Shown: positions 47,201 through 58,600 of the stretch, piece after piece
How positions within the stretch are numbered: position 1 is the stretch's first letter
Layout of the letters: each line of letters opens with the position of its first letter
NCBI GenBank assembly: GCA_029204225.1
Contig: CM055095.1
Location: forward strand, 69,222,470 to 69,286,469
Source: Diphasiastrum complanatum
Taxonomy: Eukaryota; Streptophyta; Lycopodiopsida; Lycopodiales; Lycopodiaceae
Direction: 5' to 3'
DNA length: 64,000 nt
The notes under the pieces: generated by a model
Databases searched by the model: none
Told to the model about the DNA's origin: nothing
The model's input: only the letters and a program-made list of their open reading frames with translations
Translations under genes and position numbers: made by a program

Positions 47201-50200
47201 ATTTTTGCATGATATAAAGATTGTAAATGTCACAAACTTTCCAGCATATCATTCTCTTTGAACATATTGTATAGCCTTAGAGTCAGCAAATACACTTCTC
47301 AAAAAACAAAGTGCTTTTGAGAAGTTATTCATTTGGGTATCATATATAAATAAAAGTTTGTAATGGATCCAATAGGAGAAAGGAATGTAATAGCACTAGA
47401 ATTGGGATGACAAATTTTCTGAAAGTACGCCAATGAGCTACAACATTCTAACTTAGAAGGTGCACAAGCCACCAAGGGCAAACCAACAATGATAAAAGTG
47501 ATATAATTTACTGCATAAGATGGCAATTCAGAGGTTCTTCAGGAAAAAAATATCAAGTCCACGTATAGCTACAGGATATTTTCAAAAGAACATCAAGAGA
47601 ATGAAATTCTTTTTAGAGGCTTATAAAAAAAACGTTCCGACCCAATACGTTCTGGCCCAAAAGGGTCAGAACGGGTTTCTAAGGTTTAGACAAAAATAAT
47701 CAAACAACACGCATAGAAGCAATAGAAGCAACCTGACAATAAAAAAGTTTCAATGCTTTGGGTTTTGCGAACCTTGTGAAGAGAAAAGTGTGCACCAGAA
47801 ATATTAACAACAATATCGACTGGTATGTCTGTTGATATCACCCTGCAAAGAACCACAAAAATGTTTAGAGAGCAAAGTTTGCACACAAATCTAAATTCAC
47901 CCTACAAGCTGACAAACGTTTTAAATACAAAAAATGCAATATGGCCTCAAACACGTGATGTGTTGGTTAGGATCTCCTTTCCTCTCCTCAAGGTCCAACC
48001 ACATTAAAAACATACACAAATAAATTTTAGTGAGTAATATTATTAAGTTGATCCCGTCACAAGCTGCCAAAGTGAAGAGTTGACAGAAAAATGAATGCAT
48101 GTCAGTAGCAATGTAGCAAGAAAGGTTTTTGTTCATTCAATGTAGACTTAGAAGCCAGGTCAGGAGGACCTCTTGACAAATAGCACTTTTTGAAGATAGG
48201 AAAAGCATCTCATTCCTTGCCAGCATAGTTTCCCAATTCTCCGATTCATTGATTATCAAACCAAAATTCTAATTCGAATCGGATTTAGGGTTTGGGCTGA
48301 TATATAAAAGATCAATACCTATATAATCCATAATCAATGCCGAAGATGAGGTTATCAACAGGTGCAGTGCTCTAGCATTCGTGTAAAACTTCAACATACG
48401 GCAAATGGACACTCAAATAGCCTTCCTTTATGGATACCTTGTTGAGGAAGGATTCCATGAAGAAGAAGGCTTAATCTTCCAATTGAAGAAAGCTATGGAC
48501 TTCGTCAGACTTCTCGGGACTAGTATGATAGAAGCACTTCGTTGCAAAAGGTTCATCCAAGAGTGATACAAACTCTGGTCTCTGTGTTCACAGAAAAGAG
48601 TAATACATGTAGGTAGTTGCGACATATGTTGCTAACTTCATATGTATTGTTCAGATCTTACATGCTTGAATGGTGGAGATGGAGATCGCATTTAAAAACC
48701 CCCCTTATCAACCATAGTATTCAGCCCTTATACATTGGTGGTAATTTGAGGTCCTACGCAACTAAGCCCTTGGAAAATATAGAGCCCTCTTGGGTGGATT
48801 TTCAAAACCTATTTTGAGATGCAACTTCTGATGAAAGATTCTCGTGGCCAAATATTAAGCTTGATAAAATTCACTGCTCTGCATCTTATGAAGATTGTGG
48901 CTTTCATCCGTAATCCTTCAAGTACCCTTCTTGGTTTGAACCATATACTCTTGCTTTTCTTATCTCGCTTTACCTGTACGCCCAAATAATATTGCAAATA
49001 TCTGACGTCATTCATTTTGGAAGCAAACTTCAATTGTTCTTGCACACTAACCATATATTTATGCTTGCAACCAACTATTATGAACTAGATAGCATTCACT
49101 ACGAGTGATATTATGAAAAACTATAGGCAACTCCTCTCATTGAGCCGCATTCACTTTGAAGCATATTATGGAAATTATCAGTGAGTCCTCTGGCCGAGCC
49201 GCACTATGAGGCATTATGTAGTTCATCATAATTAGCTGCAACCCTAAAGATATGCTTACAACGGGCCAGGAACTGTTGAAATTTGACTTTGAAATGAAGT
49301 ATATCAAGGACCTTCAGTACTATTTGGGCATACATGTAAAGAGAGAGAGGAGAAATCGAAGCAAATGGTTGAGCAAGCGAAGAATTCTCCTTACAAGAAG
49401 TAATGAAAAATTAGGGATGCAAGACAACCAATCAGTGATCATGCCGCTTGAGCCAGCAATGAGACTCTCATAGAGTATGTGTCCAATGGCTGACAAAGAA
49501 CAAACAATAATGAAAGAGATTTCTTTCCAAAATTTGAGTGGGAATGTAATGTATGGTATGATGGAAAACAGGCTGGATATTAGATCTATTTTGAGGCAGC
49601 AAGTAAGTGTAAGGTAAAGGGTTGGGCCATCATGGGTTTGAGGACCCATGTCCAAACCAGTATCTCAAAATTACAGGGTTGGTCCATTGCCTGCTAACTC
49701 ACTTGCCAAGATTCAAAAAATGGGTAAAGGGACTTGCCCGTAGTATGAAACCACCCTAAGATTTGGACAAGCACAAAACAAATGTCAGTGGCCTTTTACC
49801 CAACGGATTGAGCTTAAGCAATCTTGAGACTCATGTCAGAGCATGACGCAGGCCCCAAAGTCAGAGTAAGACAAGGGAGCATGAGCATACTCACTCTCAT
49901 ATGGAGTGTGGAGGGCTAGGAGATGAGGCCTGCAAACCTCTCTGCTTAGCTCCGGCCTTTCCCAACAGAGAAAAACCATTGCCACTGGTCAAGCAACTAA
50001 GGAAGAAATATAGGTGAAATGGCTTCTGGATAAAATTGAGTCCCAAAGGCACAGAGCAGCTAATCATCCTCCTCAGTCAACATGCAGATTTTTTATAAAC
50101 TTTCTAAGCACATACGGATAAAGCACCAGTTCCTCCACGAGAAGTACAAGGAGAAGAAATTCGCGACAACAATGCTCAACAGATGTCTTGACCCACAGAC

Positions 50201-50762
50201 CTGGGAGGGACAAATATGAGCGACTCAAAGAGCTATATGAATAAGAAAATTTGAAAAAGGTGAACTACGAAGTGGGGAAGGAATGTGACAATATGAACTC
50301 GCGAATCAAGTCATGGTTTCAATATCTTTGTCTTTTAACCTGAATTCCCGCCTTTACCGGATGTATAAGGTTGTCGAGCGTTCAGTTATTAGTCAGATGG
50401 ATGTTTCTTGGAAAGCCAGAGAACAGAGTCCTATACTCTCAGCATGTGTGTATACTTGTTGGGACAACTGGAGACAAATAAACGCAGGCTCAGATTTTGA
50501 GTCCGTCCGGTTTTCTCTTTAGTCTTGGATGCTGTTTCATGCACGCCTTCAATTTGTCGTGCAGGTAACTATCAAAAAGCAGCTTACTCCTGAATGTTTA
50601 GAAAAAAAGGACATGCGATGACAAGGACAGAATCCGCAGAGAAGAGAAAAAGCCTTACAATGCTTGCATTGAGGAACGATGAAAATGTACAGAATACACT
50701 TAGAAAAGAAAGTTTTTATACCATTCGTTGTTGTTTTTCATAGTGAAGTTAGTACGAGCCAT
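44217..50762 (-). CDS. NPH3/RPT2-like BTB adaptor protein, 611 aa, four exons
   Basis: Phototropin-signalling adaptor and CUL3 substrate-receptor type. Exons on the minus strand: 50762-50722, 47842-47773, 46138-44933, 44735-44217. All introns are GT-AG and the summed CDS is 612 codons with no stop. The 41-bp first exon reads MARTNFTMKNNNE and ends within a Trp codon; exon 2 continues VISTDIPVDIVVNISGAHFS and LHK, exon 3 FPLVSRSGHIRKL. BTB fold is about residues 14-120; the NPH3 domain is about 198-490, with ELLPDYARMVDDGLYRAIDM (417-436) and AQNERLHVQFMIQVLYFEQL (470-489). A coiled coil lies near 528-562. The C-terminus RMHRHSIS matches the antepenultimate-Ser motif that binds 14-3-3 in NPH3 and RPT2. 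Length is usual for RPT2-type members. Exon 1 was chosen on splice phase and family N-terminus and is the least certain part. Confidence 0.9.
46139..47772 (-). other. Intron 2 of the NPH3-like gene
   Basis: Begins GTTCGC after the conserved LHK and ends AAAG before FPLVS, a conserved intron position in this family. The interior is AT-rich with no gene seen. The 3' splice context (GGTGGTCAAAG) has a weak pyrimidine tract. Confidence 0.75.
47843..50721 (-). other. Intron 1 of the NPH3-like gene with copia debris
   Basis: GT at 50721 and CAG at 47843; 2.9 kb. It contains three short copia RT scraps (48405-48560 +, 48809-49054 -, 49252-49473 +). No other coding sequence was recognised. Confidence 0.65.
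48405..49473. pseudogene. Copia RT scraps in opposite orientations
   Basis: 48405-48560 (+) reads MDTQIAFLYGYLVEEGFHEE, the [14 protein letters not shown] box. 48809-49054 (-) reads LQYYLGVQVKRDKKSKSIWF. 49252-49473 (+) reads KDLQYYLGIHVKRERRNRSK and IMPLEPAMRLS. The last two are related segments in inverted orientation with no YVDD box left. Confidence 0.7.
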
Positions 50763-50810
50763 TCGCGTAGTCAGGGGGCCTTTCCCCGGCTTGGAGGTCA
50801 CGGCCATAGT

Positions 50811-51340
50811 CCTTACGCAAGCAGCTACACCTTCTCAGAAATCCCAAGGACGTTTCACGTTTCCCGACCGGTACACAATGGATCAAAAAGCAAGAAACGG
50901 GGAAAATTGAACTGGTGAAAGCAATAAGCTCCACACAAGGAACAATTACTACGGCCGGTATCTCAGCATCAGGTTTTGGGTCCTTACGCAAGCAGATACA
51001 CCTTCTCAAAAATCCTGAAGCTGTTTCACATTTCCCATCTCCCGTCCGGAATACAATGGATCAAAAAGCAAGAAACAGGAAAATTGAACTGGTGAAAGCA
51101 AGAAGCTCTGCACAAGGAACCACTAATATGGCTGTTATCTCTGCATCAAAATACACCTTCGCAGAAATCCTCAAGCTGATTCACGTTTCCCGTCCGGAAC
51201 ACAATGGATAAAAAACAAGAAACACGTTTCCGTTCAGAACACAATGGATAAAAAGCAAGAAACAGGAAAATTGAACAGGTGAACGCAAGATGCTCCACAC
51301 AAGAAACAAACACTACGGCTAGTATTTCAGCACCAAATTA
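50811..51340. repeat. Three degenerate tandem units upstream of the NPH3-like start
   Basis: Units of about 155-175 bp start near 50822, 50994 and 51150 and share 'tacaccttctcagaaatcc', 'cacgtttccc', 'ccg(t)ccggaacacaatgg', 'atcaaaaagcaagaaac' and 'ggaaaattgaactggtgaa'. A partial fourth copy is at 51224-51340. They lie 50 to 580 bp upstream of the ATG on the minus strand, in promoter or 5' UTR. Confidence 0.8.
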
Positions 51341-51405
51341 TGATTCCCTTTGAGTGTCAATGAACCAGGCTCACGGATGATCCCCACGCTAATCATAAAA
51401 AATTG

Positions 51406-51890
51406 TCATGAACTCTGGAAGCAACAAAACACGACGTCATAAGCTTCTTTTGGCGGCCTGAAGCAGACAAGACACTGCTTCAGATACCACAAACGAATCC
51501 ATCCATCCCATCTTTTCTGCCACAAGATGAACCAATTGAGCTCTTCTGCTGCATTCCGTAGCTTTGTCAGGATCAAGACTCTTCCTGCTCTCGATCTAGA
51601 TTTCTGGCAGAGCTCTCGTCTCCAGAAAGGCAATCAGAAACCCAGAAAAATAAAATAGTACGAACTAAAATCTCAGTTTCCACCAACACGGCCACCTACC
51701 CACAAATAACCACAGGCCTGCATTTTGAAGTCTGCGGGCCTTTCACTTCCAACTTTCTGTCGCATAAACGCATTTCATTGTAGCCCTTCCAGGAGAAACC
51801 TGGAATCTCAAGAAAGCTCCTAGCACACTTCAAATGACTGAAAGCAATAGTATAAGAGTCCGTCCCTTCTTGTTTCATGCCTTTCAATAA
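51406..51890 (-). other. Possible 5' exons or small unrecognised gene
   Basis: Two minus-strand open segments: 51696-51887 (TDSYTIAFSHLKCARSFLEI) and 51406-51633 (LTKLRNAAEELNWFILWQKR). A GGGTAGGT site near 51705 and an AG near 51602 could join them in frame. No family is recognised. They could equally be untranslated leader sequence of the NPH3-like gene. Confidence 0.2.
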
Positions 51891-51909
51891 GAAAATCCCT
51901 TACAAGACG

Positions 51910-51985
51910 AAGGTATATATTTGTTGGGAGATGCGAGAGAGCATTCTAGTGGCTAGAAATGCCACTGACGTGGACCAATGAGGGG
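51910..51985 (-). promoter_or_regulatory. Candidate promoter upstream of the NPH3-like locus
   Basis: On the minus strand an ATTGG (inverted CCAAT) and CCACGTCA (ACGT core) at 51967-51979 precede an AATATATACC TATA-like box at 51912-51922, which is a plausible spacing. If used, transcripts would carry a leader of about 1.1 kb including the tandem units. Inferred only from motifs. Confidence 0.35.
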
Positions 51986-53689
51986 TGAGCACGGGGGCTC
52001 CTTTGATTAATTACCCATAATGTCGGAACTTGGGGATATCTTGTTTTTTTTTGCTCTGGTAGGCCCCCACTGTCAAAATTTGGCTCTAGTTCTCTTGGAA
52101 AGTAGACATGGTCTTGTACCATGGAACATGTGCAAGAAAGTGCAATTGCTTAAACAATTTAGGAGCTTGGTAAGGCGAGCCAATAAGGAATTTTGGATTG
52201 TGCAAAATGGGCCTTTAAAATCATCCAACACACCCAACATGTTACCTTTTACATCAGCTTTCTATGGAGGTCATCTTGTGTAGGGTATAGTCGTCATCCA
52301 AAGACATTATGCCCATTGACTTCAAAAAATGTGAAATTTATACAACTAATTACCAATCATTGATCAATAGAGGATGATAGAGCTTTTTCTTAGCTCTTTG
52401 GAGGTACCGAGTTTTGAGCAACAATCTTGAGTATTTTTTAAACCCCCCCCAAATTTCTACAAGTAAGGTTTTTCAAAAATGAAGGTTTTTCAAGCACTAG
52501 TTTAAGGGGATGGGTAAGGGTCATTCTAAGGCCCCCCAACCCCCATTCATAGCACAAAGGTTGAAGGGTCACAAGAAATTCCTCAAGTCATGTAAGGTTA
52601 ACTTTGAGAATTTTTTTTTTGCAAAAAACAAAGCAAAGGTTTCATAAAATGACCCTTCCACCACATGACATCAACTTTCGACATTAGTTTTTTACTAAGT
52701 TCTTTTTGGATTAGCCGTTTGCATGAAAAGTTGGCCCAAATAATTATTTAAAATTGCTTTTGGTGAAGCGCACCTTGTTTACAAAGAAAAATCTAGAACA
52801 AATACTTGACATTACACTTGAAACTCGAAAGTTATAGATATATTGTGGTGCTTGACAAATGTTAAAATTTGCACTCAATACAATTTCTACATATTATTTT
52901 CATAAAGTTGGTTTAAGGCGTGACTCTTTAGTGAGGATGATGTCATCATGCGATATCATATTATGTGGGATGAATCTAAAATTTGTCTTCGACAATTGAA
53001 TCCCAATATTGATAATAAAGTGTTGTATTGATGAAACAAATCACCTATTACTTGGAATAAATTTAATTACCTAGTTACTTCTTTCTCTCAAATTTACCGA
53101 TTCAATTCAAATTGAAACTAACCTCACTTTAGTTTACAGATGTTGAGTACTATTGGAACTCTAACGCTTACCAATTATAAGGAATAATTCTAATTACCTA
53201 TTCAATTATTTTCTCTCAAAATTACCTATTCAATTTGAAGTGTGAATGATACCAACTTAGTTTAGGCATGTAGACTGCTAAACTAGTTCCTATGCAGATT
53301 TCAAGTCGCTAATAAAAAAAGATGTGTTTGACAATTTTTTCCAATGCTTGAGATCCATCATATATATTGGCTCTAAAATCTTGCGTTATGTTAGCTATTG
53401 TCATCATTTAAATATTGATGCCTTCAAAATCTTATATTTAAATATTGATGCCTTCAAAGTCTTATAAGTAAAACTAATGCTAACTAAAAATCCTTAAAAC
53501 ACTATACTACGCTACTAAATGATATGCACCAAATTAAAAAAAACTAACATGTGGAATCCAATTACCTTGGCTATAGATCTATATTAAATTTAAACTATAA
53601 TGTCCTAAATTTCAAAAGCTTATTAACATCATTTTTGTCCCTCTCAAACCTCGCCTCTTCTTTTGCAATACCTATGAAGAGAAACTTCC
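51986..53689. other. No gene seen
   Basis: AT-rich with poly-C (52443) and poly-T runs. A short plus ORF at 52020-52283 has no recognisable content. The repeated phrase 'ttatatttaaatattgatgccttcaaa' occurs twice in tandem near 53400-53460. Confidence 0.5.
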
Positions 53690-53909
53690 TGTTTTTATTA
53701 ATAAAAGACGGGGAAACCCGTCACAGTACAAAGGACAAAGGAATGCATGTAGAAAGTGTAAAGGCCATAAGGCGAAACGAGATATTGTACATCAACTATA
53801 ACAATGCAACAAAATCACAAAGTAGCTATAAAAAGCCTACTGCTTGATGTAAGTCACTAGCTAAGATAGTTGGAAGTTTAGGTAGTGCAGAAAGCAACCG
53901 TTCCTGCAA

Positions 53910-55002
53910 CTACGGCACGTCAAAGTATTGCAAGTGCCTGAGTGCATTGTAAAGTGGTAGAAACTCGTTGACGATAATAAGACGTAATGATAGATAAAGG
54001 TGAGGCACCACGTCCTTGGAGCTTCGCTGCAAAACCTGCACAAGATGATAGAATATCGTTGAATTTCTTATGCAGGCACCCATAAGTTTCCAAGGCAAAA
54101 GGAATAAAGCCTTCCCCAGGAGTGCGATGGGAATAATCTCGCTCTTTATCTTGAGCCGCATGAGAAGCAGCGGCACCTTGGGTAGTTGGAGCACGACGAA
54201 GGAGGTCTATCCGCAAAGGATCAGCAACAACAACATCCCCAAGCGTGCAAATCCCCTCGCGCGAAAGAACGAGATCAACTCGACATCGAGGCGACTGTGA
54301 ATCAGACACAGGCAAGATGTGGGTTTGCTCCCAAACAACATGAAAGTCACACTCATGTGCAATAGATGCCAGTACGTCACGGATGGAATCATGAGTCGCG
54401 ATGTGATCCCCGCCAGAAGGGCAACGCATGAGATGAGTGCCCATAGAATCAAGAGGGTGACCACATGAATATTTTGTCAAACCTGCCAACACTGGATGAG
54501 GGAGACCAATCTAACTCGAAGAGCAGTGACAAGCAGCTTTGAAGAAAGGCGCAAGAGTGGAACAACAGGGCGCACAACAAGCCAAGCACCAACACCAGGG
54601 TCTGCACAAGACAAAAGGTGGGGGCCCGAGTCTCATCGGAAGGCGAATCAATGAGAAGCTGAGTGAAAGCATGTGAGTGGAAGCACTCCAAAAGAAAATT
54701 TTGAAAATGAGCTCGTTGATGGCTAAGCAAAGTCTCAAAGGGAGGCAAAGAAGCTCGCACAAGTGGAGGGAGGAGATCCTTGGCCGCACGAAGATGTTGT
54801 TGGAAAGGAAGAATGCATGTTTCCACATGAGCCACTGAATCAAGAAGAATGGGCTTGTTGTCCTGCTGAAATCGAGAGATAAGTGCAGAGGCAACGGGAA
54901 TCCAACTCCCCAGAAAAGCAGCCAGAGCAGTAGAAGCTGAGCAAGTAAGACCAACACCTCCGGAAGAAGCGGGAAGAGAGACTTGTCACTTAACGAACTG
55001 AC
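53910..55002 (-). pseudogene. C-terminal zinc motif and restriction-like endonuclease of the RT element
   Basis: Reads SLPASSGGVGLT (near 54940-54975), as seen after the thumb in related elements, then an alpha-helical region. Next is a C-X-H-X7-H-X3-C motif (CGHPLDSMGTHLMRC) like the CCHC of endonuclease-type non-LTR elements. The following domain has CRVDLVLSREGICTLGDVVV and EGFIPFALETYG, resembling a PD-(D/E)xK fold with the Asp of RVDLVL. A frameshift near 54480 separates the two open segments. Nuclease assignment rests on motif spacing and remembered family resemblance. Confidence 0.65.
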
Positions 55003-55657
55003 TGTGAAAAATACAGATCCTAAGTGGATCTAAACTCCAAGATCATTGGCTTGAATGCTTGCACTCCAAACTACATAAGCTAGGAATTGGCAACACATTC
55101 TATGCTACCTAGAATGCAAAGAACTTGATCAAAAAGCATTTATCACAAATGGAAACTTCCATAAACATCAAGTGCGGCCCAAAATAGCATTATACAGTCC
55201 ATAATACATCAGCCTATCACTTTTGGAAAGCACCTAAGATCATACACAATAGCTTGAAGACAATACACACAACAATGCTCTCAATGGAGGAAGAAACAAT
55301 GACAATGATCTATTGATCTCAATGAAGCATACAAAAGGTTTCTCCAACCTGTTCTCCACGACTTCCCTACTATTTATGGATGAGGAAGATGACTCTCTCT
55401 CCTCTCTCTAGAAGGTACTTGACCCTAGATATTCCCTATATAGGAAAAATAGCTAAAAATGGCTTATATGACCAAAATACATCAAAATGGTCTCATTTTG
55501 AAGGGTATGAAGTTTGACACTTCATCATACTGAAAAAATACAGTAAATAAAAACATTGTGGCCTGGTTCACACGTGTGAAACTCCAGAACCAAAACTATT
55601 TACAATTTTAGCCAATTTAGGCCTCAAACTAGCTAGGAAATGTTGACAATTTTCACA
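55003..55657 (-). repeat. Copia H 3' LTR, 655 bp
   Basis: TGTGAAAAATACAG...TTGACAATTTTCACA on the plus strand; ends inverted TG...CA. Equal in length and apparently in sequence to 60779-61433. Confidence 0.95.
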
Positions 55658-58600
55658 CTCCCTCTTCAACATTGGATGCTAGTTTCAACATAGTCTTTGA
55701 GCACATTCCAAGATTAGATCTATGCATTAAATATAGGTCCTTTCCCAATGGTTTGGTGAAGATATCAGCCACACACTCCTTTGAAGAGACATGTTGAAGC
55801 TCCACCTCTTTGGCAATGACTTGATCTCTCACAAAATGGTGAGCAATCTCAATGTGCTTGCTCCTTGCATGAAAAACAGGATTGCTTGCCAAGCTTTGGG
55901 CTGAAAGGTTCTCACAAAGTATGATTGGAGTCTTCTCTGGTTCCAGCAAGTGAAGATCCAATAACATCCTCTTGATCCAAAGAATCTCCTTGGTGCATGT
56001 TGTTAATGCCTTGTACTCGGCTTCGGTGGAAGATAGAGAGATAGTTGGTTGCTTCTTTGATAGCCATGAGACCACTCCATCTCCAAGATAGATTGCAAAG
56101 GCACTTGTTGACTTCCTATCCATTTGATCACCTGCAAAATCTGAATCTGAAAATCCACAAAGGCTAGGTGTAGTACCTCCATACAAGATGCCAAAATCTC
56201 TAGATCCCGAGATGTATCTAAGTACTCTCTTTCCTAGCTTCCAATGAGCCTCACTAGGATCTTGCATAAATTGACTTAGTTTACCAACCACAAAGCTTAG
56301 ATCAGGTCTTGTGATGGTTAACCATATAAGAGATCCTATTAGCTTTCTATAGAGAGTAATGTCCTTGAAGGATCTTTCATTACTTCTTGTAGTTAGCTTT
56401 ACATTTGATTCCATAGGAGTAGAAACAACTTTACAATCTTCCATATGAAACCTTTTTAGAATAGAGTTAACATACTTTTCTTGACATATGAATGTAGATT
56501 TAGAAGTTCTAATAATCTCTATTCCTAAGATATAATGAAGTTTACCAAGATCTTGAATTTCAAACTCTCTTTTGAGTGCCATCTTGATTTCATCTATATC
56601 TAGATTGTTACCACCACTTAAGATAATGTCATCAACATAGATCAAAAGTAAAGTGATATCATTTTCATTCAATCTAAAGTAGAGAGAATGATCATACTCA
56701 CTCATAACAAAGTTTTGAGAAAGTAAGAAGGAATTGAGCTTAGCATACCAACTCCTTGGTGCTTGCTTTAGCCCATACAAACTCTTTTGGAGATAGCACA
56801 CATGATTAGGCTCATCATGTGAAACATAGCCCTCGGGTTGCTCCATGTAAATATCTTCTTCAAGATCACCATTCAAGAAGGCATTAGTAACATCCATTTG
56901 CCACATATCCCAATCATAAAGAGTTGCAAGAGAGATTAGGATTCGAATAGTTACCATCTTTGCCACGGGTGCAAAGGTCTCATCATAGTCAATACCATAT
57001 TCTTGAGCATACCCCTTTGCCACCAACCTTGCCTTGTACTTGTTGATTGATCCATCTTGATTTGTCTTGATCTTGAAGATCCACTTACAACCAATTGCCT
57101 TCTTGTCCTTTGGAAGCTTTACCAACCTCCATGTGTTGCTTTTGATGAGTGCTTGATGCTCATGATCCATGGCTTGGATCCATTCCTTCTTTTGAATTGC
57201 TTCACCTACACAAGTTGGTTCATCAAAAGAGGTAAGAAAAGCAAAGTTAGAGTTGTCCACCACTTGCTTTCCTTTTTCATCATAGGTTAGCCTTGATGGC
57301 TTAGCCCTTTGCCTTTGAGTCTTCCTTGAAGTTTGCTTTGGAGTGGCATCTCCATCTTCATCCAAGACATCTTGCACATCATGATGATTAGTAGGCACAT
57401 CAACATCAACATCAACAACATTGGAAACATTCTCTTCATGAAAGATGACATCCCTACTTATGACAACTTTCTTTGTAGAAGGAATGTACACTTTGTAAGC
57501 CTTGCTTACTTCACTATAGCCAACAAACACACCCTTCTTTGATGAAGGATCTTCTTTAGTTCTATCATCAAGTGTGATATTGACAAAACATGTACATCCA
57601 AAGATCCTACAATGCTTGACACTCGGCCTTCTACCATAAAGAACCTCATGAGGAGTTTTACCATCCAAGGAAGCACTTGTCCATCTATTACATAGATAGT
57701 TAGCACATGCTAAAGCTTCCCCCCAAAAAGACTTAGCAAGATTAGCATGTAGTCTCATTGCCTTGGCACATTCACAAAGGGTTCTATTCTTCCTCTCGGC
57801 CACTCCATTCTGTTGTGGAGTCCTAGGACTAGACATCTCCCTCTTAATCCCATGTGCTATACAAAAGTCTTTGAACCTATTTGAGGTGTATTCCCCTCCA
57901 TTATCAGATCTTAAGCATTTGATCTTTGTATTGAATTGGTTTTCCATTTCATTCTTGAACTTGACAAATGCAGCAAACACTTCATCCTTACTTTTAAGAA
58001 GATAGATCCAAGTATACCTACTAAAGTCATCAATGAAAGTTGCATACATCTTTGCCCCACCATTGCTAGTTGTACTAGAAGAATGAATATCAGAATGCAC
58101 AAGTTGAAAAGCTTCTTTAGATCTAGAAGTAGATCTAGAATAAGCAAGTCTATGAGATTTGGACAAGGCACAATGTTCACAAACACTATTGTTTGCAACA
58201 AGACTTTTAGGGAGACCAAGAACAAGCTCTTTCTTTGCCATTACCTCCAAAGATTTGAAGTTGGGATGGCCCAACCTCTTGTGCCAAACTTCTTGGTTTG
58301 TCAATTGCTCCCTAGCCATACATCCTTCATGATTAGAGATCACACATGCATCAAGCTTGAAAAGTTTACCATGCCTCCTACCTTGAGCAATCAAGGATCC
58401 ACATTTACTTATCAAACATGCATCTCCAATGAACTCCACATCAAGTCCTTTGTCAATCATTTGACTTACACTAAGCAAATTCTTAGTGATTGAAGGAATG
58501 TACAAAACATTTTCAAGATTTGCTTTCCTATTTGTTGAAAGGGAAATAGGAATAGTGCCTATGCCTTTGATGTCACATTGACCATCATTTGCAGTGTAGA

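Noticed and set aside
50749-51009. 86-codon minus ORF overlapping NPH3-like exon 1 (RRCICLRKDPKPDAEIP)
   Set aside because: Different frame from exon 1 and made of the tandem upstream repeat; it ends just inside the exon.
57763-58493. Plus-strand ORFs across copia H integrase
   Set aside because: Antisense shadows of the intact gag-pol frame.
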